NCBI RefSeq assembly: GCF_900250115.1
Contig: NZ_LT984805.1
Span: 535,598 to 599,597 of the forward strand
DNA length: 64,000 nt
From: Cupriavidus taiwanensis
GTDB taxonomy: Bacteria; Pseudomonadota; Gammaproteobacteria; Burkholderiales; Burkholderiaceae
Direction: 5' to 3'
Position 1 is the stretch's first letter; each line of letters begins with the position of its first letter. A model generated the notes under the pieces. The model ran no database searches, was not told where the DNA came from, and saw only the letters and a program-made list of their open reading frames with translations. Both the position numbers and the translations under genes were made by a program. Shown one piece after another: positions 38,738-47,761 of the stretch.

Positions 38738-39937
38738 TCAAACCACTTTGGCGACGGACTGCTCCACTTGCTGAATTGCCATGAGAACGACGATGGCTCC
38801 TACACCGAGTGCCGACGACAGCCAAAGTGCCTTGGCGTCGAACGCATCAAGGCAAATGCCGAACAGCCATGGCGCCAATGCCTGGGCGACGCGCGCGGGG
38901 ACCATCAATACACCTTGGCGGTGCCCGTAGCCGCTGGGTCCGAAGATGACCAAAGGCAGTGTTCCTTTAGCGATGGTCAGGATACCGTTGCCAGCGCCAT
39001 GCAATACGCCGAACAATGCGGCCGCGGGTGCGCCTACGAGTCCAAAGGCCAACGCACCGATAGGGTGTAATGCTGCCGCTATGCGCGCGGAGAGCAAGGG
39101 ATGGATCTTTCTCAGAAGCCCGAACTCAAGGATTCTTGCCCCGACCTGCGCAGGACCGATCAAGGCACCGACCATCACGGCCGTTGCCACAGTCGCGCCC
39201 CCGGCCTGCAGGAGGCGTGGCAAGTGTGCAGCCATCGCGGTGCTGATGAACCAGGTCGCCGCGAACACGAAAGCCAACGCATACGAAGCGAACCGCTGCT
39301 TGTCGCGCTCTGCCACGCTTGAAGGATCGCGCTTCGCCGGCACAACCTTATCTTGCTTCGCATCTTCGGAGACAAGTCTCTGCGGCGTGCTGGCATTCAG
39401 CAACAAGCCGAGTGTCAGGTGTAATCCCGCCCACGCAAGACATGCCCCGCGCCATCCGATGTGGGCTTCCATGAAGGTCGACAAGGGCCAACCGACCGTA
39501 CTGGCAAGGCCTGCAATCAGCGTAATACCGGTGATGGCGCCCCGAGAGCGGTTGCCGTATAGGACCACAAGCGTGGCGAATGCGGCTTCATATAGCCCTG
39601 CGCCCATCCCCACACCCAGGACCAGCCAGGCAACAAAAAGGCCCATTGCGCCCTGTGCGAAGCCGAGCCCAGTCAGGCCGAGCGCAAACACAATGCTGGT
39701 GGCAACCAGCACAGAGCGGCCGCCCGACCGATCGATCATTCTGCCTGCATACGATCCAATTACTGCCGACACGATAAGCGCGGCGCCAAATGCTGCAAAC
39801 ACCGTCGAGGTGGAGACGCCGAGATCCGTCGCCATTGGCGTCGCCAGCATGGCCGGCAGGTAGTAGGTGGATCCCCACGCGAGTGTCTGGGCGATTCCCA
39901 GCCTCGCAATCACGCCGGTGCTCGGCTCCATAGCCAT
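38738..39937 (-). CDS. arsP: MFS transporter at the end of the ars operon (arsP of Cupriavidus naming)
   Basis: Major facilitator, 399 aa, twelve hydrophobic segments, with family loop DRSGGRSVLVATSIVFALGL between TM2 and TM3. Start ATG 39937 is 12 bases after arsH, and it is the last gene of the arsenic operon. In the Cupriavidus ars cluster an MFS permease called ArsP follows arsH and is thought to export an arsenical, possibly an organic one. This name must not be confused with the unrelated ArsP permease of Campylobacter. The actual substrate is not readable. Confidence 0.75.
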   Translation of the reverse strand: MAMEPSTGVIARLGIAQTLAWGSTYYLPAMLATPMATDLGVSTSTVFAAFGAALIVSAVIGSYAGRMIDRSGGRSVLVATSIVFALGLTGLGFAQGAMGLFVAWLVLGVGMGAGLYEAAFATLVVLYGNRSRGAITGITLIAGLASTVGWPLSTFMEAHIGWRGACLAWAGLHLTLGLLLNASTPQRLVSEDAKQDKVVPAKRDPSSVAERDKQRFASYALAFVFAATWFISTAMAAHLPRLLQAGGATVATAVMVGALIGPAQVGARILEFGLLRKIHPLLSARIAAALHPIGALAFGLVGAPAAALFGVLHGAGNGILTIAKGTLPLVIFGPSGYGHRQGVLMVPARVAQALAPWLFGICLDAFDAKALWLSSALGVGAIVVLMAIQQVEQSVAKVV

Positions 39938-39948
39938 TCCTTGGCTTG

Positions 39949-40713
39949 TTACTCGACTTCGCCGCTGTCGGTATCGCTGACCTGAGCCTCCTGCTCCTGA
40001 CTCATCGCGGCCGCAACGAGCGTCGTGGCAGTCGCCGGCGCCGCCTCCTTGCGCTCGCTGTAGCGGTCTGTCAGGTAGTCGCTGCGATCGCGCACGAGCA
40101 GCGTGAACTTGTATAGCTCCTCCATGACGTCGACCACGCGGTCATAGTAGGAGGATGACCTCATGCGGCCGTTCGCGTCGAACTCCTGGTACGCCTTGGC
40201 GACCGACGACTGGTTGGGGATCGTCACCATGCGCATCCAGCGCCCCAGCACGCGCAGAGCATTGACGGCATTGAAAGATTGCGAGCCACCGCAAACCTGC
40301 ATCACAGCAAGCGTGCGTCCCTGGGTCGGGCGAATCCCGCCCATCTCCAGTGGCAGCCAGTCGATCTGGTTCTTGAAGATCGCGGTCAGCGTGCCATGCC
40401 GCTCGGGACTGCACCACACCTGGCCTTCGGACCACTCCGAGAGCTTGCGCAGTTCGGCCACCTTGGGATGGTCGGCAGGGACGCTGTCGCAGATCGGCAG
40501 GCCATGCGGGTCAAACACGCGAGTCTGCGCACCGAAGTGCTGCAGGATCCGTTCGGCTTCCTTAACGAGCAGGCGACTGTACGAGGTCTCGCGCAGTGAG
40601 CCGTAGAGCAACAGGATGCGCGGTGGGTGGGCATTGACGTGTGCCGGCTCCAGTTTGTGCAGGTCCGGGGTGTCGAGCACAGCCGGGAGGATGTTGGGCA
40701 GATCACTTGTCAT
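39949..40713 (-). CDS. arsH: ArsH, NADPH-dependent FMN reductase / organoarsenical oxidase
   Basis: Flavodoxin-like ArsH, 254 aa from ATG 40713; this start overlaps the stop of arsC (ATGA), implying coupling. The FMN-phosphate loop [20 protein letters not shown] and the conserved [40 protein letters not shown] and [20 protein letters not shown] are all present. ArsH oxidises trivalent organoarsenicals to less toxic pentavalent forms and acts as a flavin/quinone reductase. Cytosolic. Member of the long minus-strand ars operon. Confidence 0.9.
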   Translation of the reverse strand: MTSDLPNILPAVLDTPDLHKLEPAHVNAHPPRILLLYGSLRETSYSRLLVKEAERILQHFGAQTRVFDPHGLPICDSVPADHPKVAELRKLSEWSEGQVWCSPERHGTLTAIFKNQIDWLPLEMGGIRPTQGRTLAVMQVCGGSQSFNAVNALRVLGRWMRMVTIPNQSSVAKAYQEFDANGRMRSSSYYDRVVDVMEELYKFTLLVRDRSDYLTDRYSERKEAAPATATTLVAAAMSQEQEAQVSDTDSGEVE

Positions 40714-41132
40714 GGCACCCTCCGTCCTTGCTCGTCGATCACGACCTCGCCATCTTCCTTGGTGAATGCGGCTTGTTGTGGCGAGGGCAGGATGTCGAGT
40801 ACGACTTCCGAGGGCCGGCACAGCCGCACGCCCAGCTCGGTGATAACAAAGGGCCGGTTGATCAGGATCGGCTGGGCAAGCATCGCATCGAGCAACTGGT
40901 CATCCGTCAGCGCCGGATCGGACAGGCCCAGTTCGGCGTAGGGCGTGCCTTTCTCGCGGATGGCCTGGCGCACCGTGAGGCCGGCAAGCCGGATCATCTG
41001 CTGCAGCGTCTGCCGGTCCGGCGGCGTATTCAGATATTCGATGACATTCGGCTCGACGCCCGCATTGCGAATCATGGCCAGCGCATTGCGTGACGTACCG
41101 CACGCAGGGTTGTGATAGATCGTTACCGACAT
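40710..41132 (-). CDS. arsC: Arsenate reductase, glutaredoxin-dependent (ArsC, Spx-type)
   Basis: Reduces As(V) to As(III) using glutathione and glutaredoxin. 140 aa, complete: [20 protein letters not shown] carries the catalytic C11; [37 protein letters not shown] hold the arginines of the arsenate pocket. Its product would be removed by the Acr3 pump encoded 10 bases upstream. This operon also has two reductases of the other, unrelated ArsC class (42221 and 42747), so arsenate reduction is triplicated with two chemistries. Confidence 0.93.
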   Translation of the reverse strand: MSVTIYHNPACGTSRNALAMIRNAGVEPNVIEYLNTPPDRQTLQQMIRLAGLTVRQAIREKGTPYAELGLSDPALTDDQLLDAMLAQPILINRPFVITELGVRLCRPSEVVLDILPSPQQAAFTKEDGEVVIDEQGRRVP

Positions 41133-41141
41133 GCCAACTCC

Positions 41142-42218
41142 TTAATGTGCCTTCGCCTCATACCAGTGCTGGGACCGGTTGACGATGCTGACGACCAGCA
41201 GCATGACCGGCACCTCGATGAGCACCCCTACGACCGTGGCCAGCGCCGCTCCCGACTGGAAGCCAAAGAGGCTGATCGCGGTGGCGACCGCGAGTTCGAA
41301 GAAATTGCTGGCGCCGATCAGGCTGGACGGACCCGCCACGCAATGGGCCACGCCAAACTTGCGGTTCAGCAGGTAGGCCAGCCCCGAGTTGAAGAAGACC
41401 TGGATCAGGATCGGCACCGCGAGCAGCGCGATCACCAGCGGCTGGTCGATAATGGCCTTGTCCTGGAATGCAAACAAGAGAATCAGCGTAAGAAGCAGCG
41501 CGGTGATGGAGTAGGGCCCCAGTCGCTGCACGACACGCTGGAAGTAGGCAACGCCGTGGCCCAGCAACATCTTGCGCAGCAGTTGCGAGATGATGACCGG
41601 CACGACGATGTACAGGGCCACCGACGTGAGCAGGGTGTGCCAAGGGACAGTGATCGACGACAGGCCCAGCAGCAGCGCCACCACCGGCGCGAAGGCAACG
41701 ACCATGATGGCGTCGTTCAGGGCGACCTGGGACAGCGTGAAGTACGGATCGCCCTTGCAAAGCTGGCTCCAGACAAAGACCATGGCCGTGCATGGCGCGG
41801 CGGCCAGAAGTATGAGGCCGGCCACATAGCTGTCCAGCTGGTCGGCAGGCAACAGCGGCGCGAAAAGGTGGCGCACAAAGATCCAACCGAGCAGCGCCAT
41901 GGAGAACGGCTTGACCGCCCAGTTGATGAACAGCGTCACGCCGATGCCTCGCCAGTGCGATTTCACCTGGCCCAGTGCGCCAAAGTCAATCTTGATCAGC
42001 ATGGGGATGATCATCACCCAGATCAGGATGCCCACTGGCAGATTGACCTGTGCGTATTCCATCCGTCCGATCGCCTGGAAGACATCCGGCAGCATTTGCC
42101 CCAGTGCGATACCAGCGACAATGCACAGCGCGACCCAGACGGTCAGATAGCGCTCGAAAAAGCTGATGGCAGGTTTGGCAGCGGGCTGGCTGGTGGCTGC
42201 TACGTTTTGGCTACTCAT
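41142..42218 (-). CDS. acr3: Acr3-family arsenite efflux permease
   Basis: As(III)/H+ antiporter of the ACR3 (BART) family, 358 aa, ten transmembrane helices. The conserved cysteine lies in LAAAPCTAMVFVWSQL and the conserved glutamate in GASNFFELAVATAISLFG; both are essential in the family. Start ATG 42218 directly follows the ArsC stop (2-base gap). It exports the arsenite produced by the three reductases. In Cupriavidus operons this gene is sometimes called arsB, though it is not related to the ArsB antiporter. Confidence 0.93.
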   Translation of the reverse strand: MSSQNVAATSQPAAKPAISFFERYLTVWVALCIVAGIALGQMLPDVFQAIGRMEYAQVNLPVGILIWVMIIPMLIKIDFGALGQVKSHWRGIGVTLFINWAVKPFSMALLGWIFVRHLFAPLLPADQLDSYVAGLILLAAAPCTAMVFVWSQLCKGDPYFTLSQVALNDAIMVVAFAPVVALLLGLSSITVPWHTLLTSVALYIVVPVIISQLLRKMLLGHGVAYFQRVVQRLGPYSITALLLTLILLFAFQDKAIIDQPLVIALLAVPILIQVFFNSGLAYLLNRKFGVAHCVAGPSSLIGASNFFELAVATAISLFGFQSGAALATVVGVLIEVPVMLLVVSIVNRSQHWYEAKAH

Positions 42219-42220
42219 GT

Positions 42221-42715
42221 TCAGTTCCCCGCCAGACGCTGCAGCGTCCCCTGCAACTCGGCGTTGCTCATGTCCTCGATCGGGAGCAGCAGCAGTTGCA
42301 GCATCCGGTAGGCGATCGCCTGCCGGGTCAGCTCGAATGCCTGGCGCTTCTTCTCATCGCCGCCTTCCGCATTGGACGGGTCAGGGTAGCCCCAGTGCAC
42401 CTTCACCGGGCTACCCGGCCAGTACGGACATTCTTCCTCGGCCGCGCTGTCGCACACCGTGATGACAACGCGCATCTGCGGCGCATCGGGGTTGACGAAT
42501 TCATCCCAGCTCTTGCTGCGGAAATCGCCGACCTCGACGCCGGCGTTTGCCAGCACCTCGATCGCGAACGGGTTGATACGTCCGCTCGGGGAGCTTCCGG
42601 CGCTGTAGGCACGCACATCCCGACCGAACTGCCTGGCCAGGTGATTGAGCATGCCTTCGCTCAGAACGCTACGGGCGGAGTTGTGGGTACAGAGGATCAG
42701 TACGTTGGTCGTCAT
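42221..42715 (-). CDS. arsC: Arsenate reductase, low-molecular-weight phosphatase type (second copy)
   Basis: LMW protein tyrosine phosphatase-fold arsenate reductase, about 164 aa from ATG 42715 (MTTNVLILCTHNSARSVLSE). The P-loop C9-x5-R is CTHNSAR, and the second redox cysteine region reads VCDSAAEEECPYWPGSPVKV. The His in the P-loop (CTHNSARS instead of CTGNSARS) is a visible difference from the upstream paralog. It sits 31 bases downstream of the other copy and 2 bases upstream of acr3. Thioredoxin- or mycoredoxin-coupled regeneration is expected for the class. Confidence 0.88.
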   Translation of the reverse strand: MTTNVLILCTHNSARSVLSEGMLNHLARQFGRDVRAYSAGSSPSGRINPFAIEVLANAGVEVGDFRSKSWDEFVNPDAPQMRVVITVCDSAAEEECPYWPGSPVKVHWGYPDPSNAEGGDEKKRQAFELTRQAIAYRMLQLLLLPIEDMSNAELQGTLQRLAGN

Positions 42716-42746
42716 GGGGGCAAAAACTAGTTCTATTGGGAGCGCT

Positions 42747-43241
42747 TCAGCGCGTGCCGATGTCCCGGATGGCCTTCTGAAGCGCGATGGCGTCAAGCTT
42801 CGGCAGGGGCAGGGACAGGAACAGTTCAATACGACGCTTGAGCGAAATGACTGCGTCGTTGATGGCCTGCTGCTTCTGGGCGTCGGTGCCCTCGCAGGCG
42901 GCCGGGTCGGGGACGCCCCAATGTGCTGTCATGGGCTGGCCAGGCCAGATCGGGCAGACTTCTCCCGCGGCCTTGTCGCAGACCGTGAAGACGAAATCGA
43001 GTGTTGGTGCGCCGTCTCGGGAGAACTCATCCCAGCTCTTGCTGCGAAACCCGTTGGTCTCCATGCCGTGGCGCGCCAGCGCTGCCAGTGCGAGGGGATT
43101 GACGACACCCGTGGGGTGACTACCAGCCGAGTAGGCGCAAAAGCGCCCCTGGCCCAAATGATTCATCAGACCTTCTGACAGAATCGAGCGGGCCGAATTG
43201 CCAGTGCAGATGAAGAGGACGTGGTAGGTTTTTTCGCTCAT
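42747..43241 (-). CDS. arsC: Arsenate reductase, low-molecular-weight phosphatase type (first copy)
   Basis: LMW phosphatase-fold arsenate reductase, 164 aa. The P-loop FICTGNSARSILSEG carries C12 and R18. FTVCDKAAGEVCPIWPGQ holds the other cysteines, and HWGVPDPAACEG the general-acid aspartate. Start ATG 43241 is nine bases after arsI. About half its residues match the adjacent second copy, suggesting an old tandem duplication. Confidence 0.9.
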   Translation of the reverse strand: MSEKTYHVLFICTGNSARSILSEGLMNHLGQGRFCAYSAGSHPTGVVNPLALAALARHGMETNGFRSKSWDEFSRDGAPTLDFVFTVCDKAAGEVCPIWPGQPMTAHWGVPDPAACEGTDAQKQQAINDAVISLKRRIELFLSLPLPKLDAIALQKAIRDIGTR

Positions 43242-43250
43242 GACGCGCCC

Positions 43251-43733
43251 TCAGCAGCAAGACGGCGTGGCATTGACGGCGATGCCGATCGGCTTCCCCT
43301 TCGGAGCACGCGGCGCGCAACAGGCCGATTCCTGACCGTCCGCATCGGGCTTTCGGGATTCTGCGTACACGGGCACATCGCCGAGGGTGTGGAAGTGCTC
43401 CCACGCGATGCCCTGCGGGTCCGTCAGCCAGTACTTGTCGCTACGCGCATAGCAGCACGTGGTTTCGCCTTCGTCTTGCATCGCCATGTCCGCGGCTTGG
43501 GCCCGCTGCTTCAGCTCCGCGAGTTCTGCGGCGTCGTCAGTCTGGAAGCCCAGGTGGTCAACCCCGGTTTCTGCGCCGCGCGCCGAGATGGCAAAATTCA
43601 CACGGGGGTCTTCAAGCATCCATTTCGCGTAGTCGTCCTTCACCACCGACGGTTCGGCCGCGAAGAGCGCTGAATAGTAGCGAATGCTCGCAGACAGGTC
43701 TGCGACGCTGACATGTACGTGGAAGCGTTTCAT
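43251..43733 (-). CDS. arsI: ArsI, C-As lyase (VOC-fold dioxygenase)
   Basis: Non-heme iron dioxygenase of the ArsI/CadI family, which splits the carbon-arsenic bond of trivalent organoarsenicals such as MAs(III). 160 aa from ATG 43733, which overlaps the arsR stop (ATGA). VOC-fold features: HVHVSVADLSASIRYYSALF (iron-ligand His), VDHLGFQ, WEHFHTL (Glu). The substrate-binding cysteine pair is C93-C94 in GETTCCYARSDKYW. Extra cysteine pairs near the C-terminus (SACCAPRAPKG; PSCC at the end) are typical. Together with ArsH it points to organoarsenical resistance as well as inorganic. Confidence 0.9.
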   Translation of the reverse strand: MKRFHVHVSVADLSASIRYYSALFAAEPSVVKDDYAKWMLEDPRVNFAISARGAETGVDHLGFQTDDAAELAELKQRAQAADMAMQDEGETTCCYARSDKYWLTDPQGIAWEHFHTLGDVPVYAESRKPDADGQESACCAPRAPKGKPIGIAVNATPSCC

Positions 43734-44062
43734 GATCGGGACTCGACGGAACAGGTGGACACAGGGGAGCACGGATTGCCGCTGCAGCAGTTCTCCGTGA
43801 GGTAACCCAGCAAGGCGTTCATGGTTTCGAAATGAGCCATGTAGATGATCGAGCGGCCGGCCTGCTGGCTGGACAGCAAGCCAGCGCGGTGCAGTTCCTT
43901 CAGGTGGAACGACAACGATGACGCCGGCATTTCCATCAGTTCGGCAATCCGGCCAGCCGGCAGCCCGGCGGGCCCGGCTTGCACGAGCATCCGGAAGACA
44001 GACAGGCGTATCGGATGCGCGAGCGCGGCAAGCGATTCAAGGGCGTGATTGGTTTCCATCAT
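43730..44062 (-). CDS. arsR: ArsR, arsenic-responsive repressor
   Basis: ArsR/SmtB winged-helix repressor, 110 aa, first gene of the ars operon. HTH region: ALAHPIRLSVFRMLVQAGPA, GRIAELMEMPASSLSFHLKE, LHRAGLLSSQQAGRSIIYMA. It lacks the ELCVCDL-type metal site in the recognition helix and instead has C-terminal cysteines (ENCCSGNPCSPVSTC), as in Acr3-type ArsRs where three such cysteines bind As(III). Starts ATG 44062 or 44059. A 21-bp-armed palindrome covers the start codon and is a candidate operator, though its size is odd. Confidence 0.92.
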   Translation of the reverse strand: MMETNHALESLAALAHPIRLSVFRMLVQAGPAGLPAGRIAELMEMPASSLSFHLKELHRAGLLSSQQAGRSIIYMAHFETMNALLGYLTENCCSGNPCSPVSTCSVESRS

Positions 44063-44093
44063 TCGAATATAGTCGAATGATGGAAACCAATCA
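44046..44093. promoter_or_regulatory. perfect 21-bp-armed palindrome spanning the arsR start
   Basis: Arms 44046-44066 and 44073-44093 are exact complements (outer part TGATTGGTTTCCATCATTCG, inner TCGA) around ATATAG. The left arm contains the first codons of arsR (MMETN); the right arm therefore carries the same codons on the plus strand, opening a 10-codon frame MMETNQVKFM. The inner ATTCGA-N6-TCGAAT may be the ArsR operator; the outer part looks like an inverted duplication. Confidence 0.65.
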
Positions 44094-44344
44094 AGTGAAG
44101 TTTATGTGATGCGTTGCCTCGAATCTATGTGTCCATTAGGCAGTATGCGACCGAGGACACGTCCCGCCAGATCGGTCTCCGCCATGGCGCTGGGTGTATG
44201 AATCCACAATCACTCATGCGCGCGCGCTGTCCGAACTCAGGAGCCTATTCCTATGTGCGGATGCACTCATTGTTAGTCGCCGCAGCACAGGCACTGTTCG
44301 TCCATCGGTCTACAACTGAAGAAAAAGCGCAGGAGGGCGAGATC

Positions 44345-44566
44345 ATGTCCACACGTGATATTCACGTATTCCACGAAATTGCCGGCTGGGCGCTATACGT
44401 TGAAGGCCAACGCGACGCGATTAGCCACTATACAACCCAGCAGAAGGCCGTTGCCGCCGGGACGGCCAAAGCGCAACGTGAACACGTTGATATTTTCGTC
44501 CACCCATGCCATGAGAGAAGAGGCACGTGGATTCGCCACATCCACGATTTGCGCGATACCGATTAG
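44345..44566 (+). CDS. DUF2188-like hypothetical protein, 73 aa
   Basis: Small protein MSTRDIHVFHEIAGWALYVE ... AISHYTTQQKAVAAGTAKAQ ... DIFVHPCHERRGTWIRHIHD. The pattern (His-Val, Gly-Trp-Ala-Val, a helix of QKAVAAGTAKA type, then a strand with IFVH) is that of DUF2188 proteins, of unknown function. Start ATG 44345 is supported by AGGAGG nine bases upstream. It lies between the ars operon and Tn-C and is transcribed away from arsR. Confidence 0.6.
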   Translation: MSTRDIHVFHEIAGWALYVEGQRDAISHYTTQQKAVAAGTAKAQREHVDIFVHPCHERRGTWIRHIHDLRDTD

Positions 44567-44639
44567 TGATCCGGCGGGTGGGGCCGACCACCGGAAGGCT
44601 GACGTGCTTCCTCGGTGGGAATTTCCGATCCCGCAGTTC

Positions 44640-44678
44640 GGGGTAGTCGTCCTTTTTGTGCAAAATCTTACGGTTTCC
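44640..44678 (+). repeat. left inverted repeat of Tn-C
   Basis: GGGGTAGTCGTCC then TTTTTGTGCAAAATCTTACG and GTTTCC, reading inward. It matches the right repeat at 38 of 39 positions. Confidence 0.85.
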
Positions 44679-44803
44679 CCGCAAAGCCTTTCTTTATAAG
44701 GCGCTCCGGGCAAAGCAGACAGCTGCCTGCTGCCCTCAAGTGACTTCGGGAGTACCATGTCCGCCCGCGATTTCGGATCGTGTCACCTGGATGGGGGCGG
44801 AAG

Positions 44804-47729
44804 ATGCCGGGCTTGGAATTTCGCTATGTGGGAAAAGACAGTTTGCCTTCTCGATTGTCGGAATTCGATGTCGAGTACTATTTCGCGCTGACCGACAGCG
44901 ACGTTGCCGCAATCAACCAGAAATTTCGGCGTGCCGGCCGTGCCGGAGCCGCCATCCAGCTGGCATTTCTGCGGGCAAGTGGCCGTACCCTTGACCAACT
45001 GAACACACTCCCCCGTCAGCTCTTGCGCTACGTGGGCGAAAAGCTGGGGTTACCAACTCCGACGATCGCCTCGCTGCGCACCATCTATCAGCGATATCCG
45101 ACGCTGTATGAACACCAGGTCTGGGCCTGCCAATACCTCGGCTTGACACGAATCGATGACGATCACTGGAGAGGCCTCGGAGCTTGGATGCGGCAAGATG
45201 CCGCCGAATCGCTTTCCCTTGAGGAGTTGATCCAGCACGCCCACTACTGGCTGTATGAGCGACGGATTCTGATTCCTTCGACACGAGCGCTGCTGAGCCT
45301 GGCTCGCTCAATTTGGGCGGGCATCGAGCGAGATTTGCTGCTGTCGATTGAGGCGGTCGTCCACCCTGGCGCAGATAGCAGGAGCCGAAGCTGCCGTGTT
45401 CGCCCAACATGCAACAGCGGGAACGACCGTGCTGGAATGGCTCAAGACCCCGCCAGCACGGCACAGCCCCTCAACCATGAATGAGACGCTGGCCAAGATC
45501 CGCTTCCTGAAGAGCCTCGGCGCGCATACTTGGGCGTTTGATGCCATTCCGATCGAGAAGCAGCGCGCCTGTGGCCAGCGTATCCAGGCTCGCCGTCCCG
45601 CCAAAGTCCGCGAACTGAAGACCTCCACGCGTACGATTGAGCTGGTGTTTTTCCTGCGTGTGACCTTGCTGGAGCTGACGGACGCGATGCTCTACCAAAC
45701 CGGACGGCGCGTCTCCGACCTAGTTCGGCAGGCCTACAACAAGACCACGACGAAGCAAGCGCGCTCGGCGAGCGAATACCGGCAGCAAATGGTCGAGATC
45801 AAGGCCCTGGTTGACGATACCCGCCGCTCGGCCGAAGAACGGCTGGCCGACATCGGCAAGCTGCTTGAAGGCCTATCGGCCAAACCGCCGGCAAGCCACG
45901 CCGCCAGCGTGCGCGAAACGCTCACGGAAGACCACCACCGTATCCGCAACCTCGTGACTTCCTTGCGGGAGTTGGAATTTGCCAGCAACAGCACCGATCC
46001 GGCCCTGCGGCAGCTTGAGTTCATCGGTAGTCTGCACGACCAAGGCGCGACGGAATTGCCGCCCGATTGCAATGTGTCGGTGGGCGCGAGCTGGCGTGAC
46101 CTGGTCGACGGCGAAGACCGTAAGCGCGCGTTGCGCGCGATGGAAGCCTGCGCGATCACGGGCCTGCGTAAGGGGCTGCGCCGCGGCACCGTGTGGATCA
46201 GCCATAGCCTGTCGTTTCGGGAACGCGATCAACTGCTGATCCCGCCCGCTCAGTGGGATTCTGAGCGCGACCGGTATCTGTCCACGCTTGACTTGCCGAA
46301 CCAGGCGGACACCTACCTCAATCCCCTCATGGATCACCTGAAGGCAGGCCTCGCGGCACTGGACGAGGCCCGTGCGGCAGGCCACGTCACGATCGACACG
46401 AACGGCGTGCTGCATCTGTCGCCGCTCGAAGCGGCGGAAAGCGATGGCATCCCCACGCGCACCCGTGATCTGCTCTTCAAGGACATCGGCAGCGCGCAGT
46501 TTGCCGACATGATCCTCGAGATGGATGCCCGTACCAATTTCAGCGAAGTGCTGCTGGCACGCAACGGGGACGCGCACGAACTGATCACGCTCTACGCCGC
46601 GCTGCTCGCCCATGGCACCGAGCTCGACGCCAAGGGTGTCGCCGCCATGATTCCGAAGCTCGATCCGGCGCACGTCTCCACCGCGATGCGCGCGCTTGAG
46701 ATGCCCGGGCGGCTGCGCCGAGCGAACGAACGGGTAGTGGAATTCCAGCGCACGCACCCGATCACCGAGTTATGGGGGACCGGTCAACAGGCGTCCAGCG
46801 ATTCGATGAGCCTGGACACCTCGCGACACTTGTTCTATGCCCGCGCCGATCCTCGACGTCGCACTCATGCCGTCGGGATCTATACGCACGTGCTGGACCA
46901 GCACGGAATCGTCTATAACCAGCCCATGGTGCTCAACGAACGCCAGGCCGGCGTGGCCATTGAAGGGGTCATGCGCCACAATGAGACCCGCAGCGACGGC
47001 GGGCTGCTCCGGCTCGCGGTCGATACCCATGGATACACGAGCGTTGGGATGGCGGTGTCCAAATTGCTCGGCTTTGATCTATGCCCATGGCTGCGCAATC
47101 TGTCGGAGCGCAAGCTGTATTTGCCGCGCGGTCTGCAGGTAACGGATGGACTGTCGGCCGCCGTCTCGCCCGAGATCTCGCTCAAGGCAATCCGCGACGG
47201 CTGGGATGGCTTGCTGCGCCTAATCGCCTCCATCCACTCGGGCCGGGTGAGTGCAATCGTCGCGCTGCAGCGGTTCGGCAGCGCCGCCCAAGGCGACCCT
47301 ATTCATCGGGCAGCTGATCATCTGGGCAAGATGCTGCGCACACTCTTCTTGTGCGATTTTTTCAGCAACATCGAGTTTCGTCGGGAGCTGCGCACGCTGC
47401 TCAACCGGGGGGAGTCGGTGCACCAGCTCCAGCGTGCCATTTACTCGAGCAAGGTACACCATGATCGCGGGCGCCGTCAGGACGAAATGATCGCGATTTC
47501 CGGATCGCTGACGCTGCTGACGAATCTGGTGATTGCCTGGAACACCCAGCGCATGCAAACGACGGCCGATGCTTGGCGCCGCAAGGGGCAACGGATTGAA
47601 GATGACTGGCTGCGCCGCATGGGGCCCGCACATTTCGCGCATGTGAATTTCCGGGGCATCATGAGCTTTCCGATCCACCTGTATCAAGACAGCCTGCTTG
47701 AGGTGGCACCGCAGCGGCGTGCGGTGTAG
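44804..47729 (+). pseudogene. tnpA: Tn3-family transposase of Tn-C, frameshifted
   Basis: First frame from ATG 44804: MPGLEFRYVGKDSLPSRLSE, with the DUF4158-type region VEYYFALTDSDVAAINQKFR and RQLLRYVGEKLGLPTPTIAS, to about LLSIEAVV. The reading frame changes at about 45360, after which STLAQIAGAEAAVFAQHATA continues to the stop at 47729. The catalytic domain is intact: D in QQASSDSMSLD, D in VDTHGYTSVG, E in LNRGESVHQLQRAIY. The sum, about 975 aa, is normal. One indel separates the N-terminal DNA-binding part from the catalytic part. It is only distantly like the Tn-B transposase. A second-frame product alone would lack end recognition. Confidence 0.85.
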
Positions 47730-47761
47730 CAAGAAGAACGGACCCTCCGGAGCCAGACTGA

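Noticed and set aside
41112-42311. 399-aa plus-strand frame opposite acr3
   Set aside because: Asp/His/Gln-rich shadow; the minus strand encodes complete Acr3.
45348-47729. Treating the 793-aa frame as a complete transposase gene of its own
   Set aside because: The upstream frame from 44804 encodes the missing N-terminal DNA-binding region, and the apparent start at 45348 is a TTG within the homologous sequence; a frameshift explains it better.
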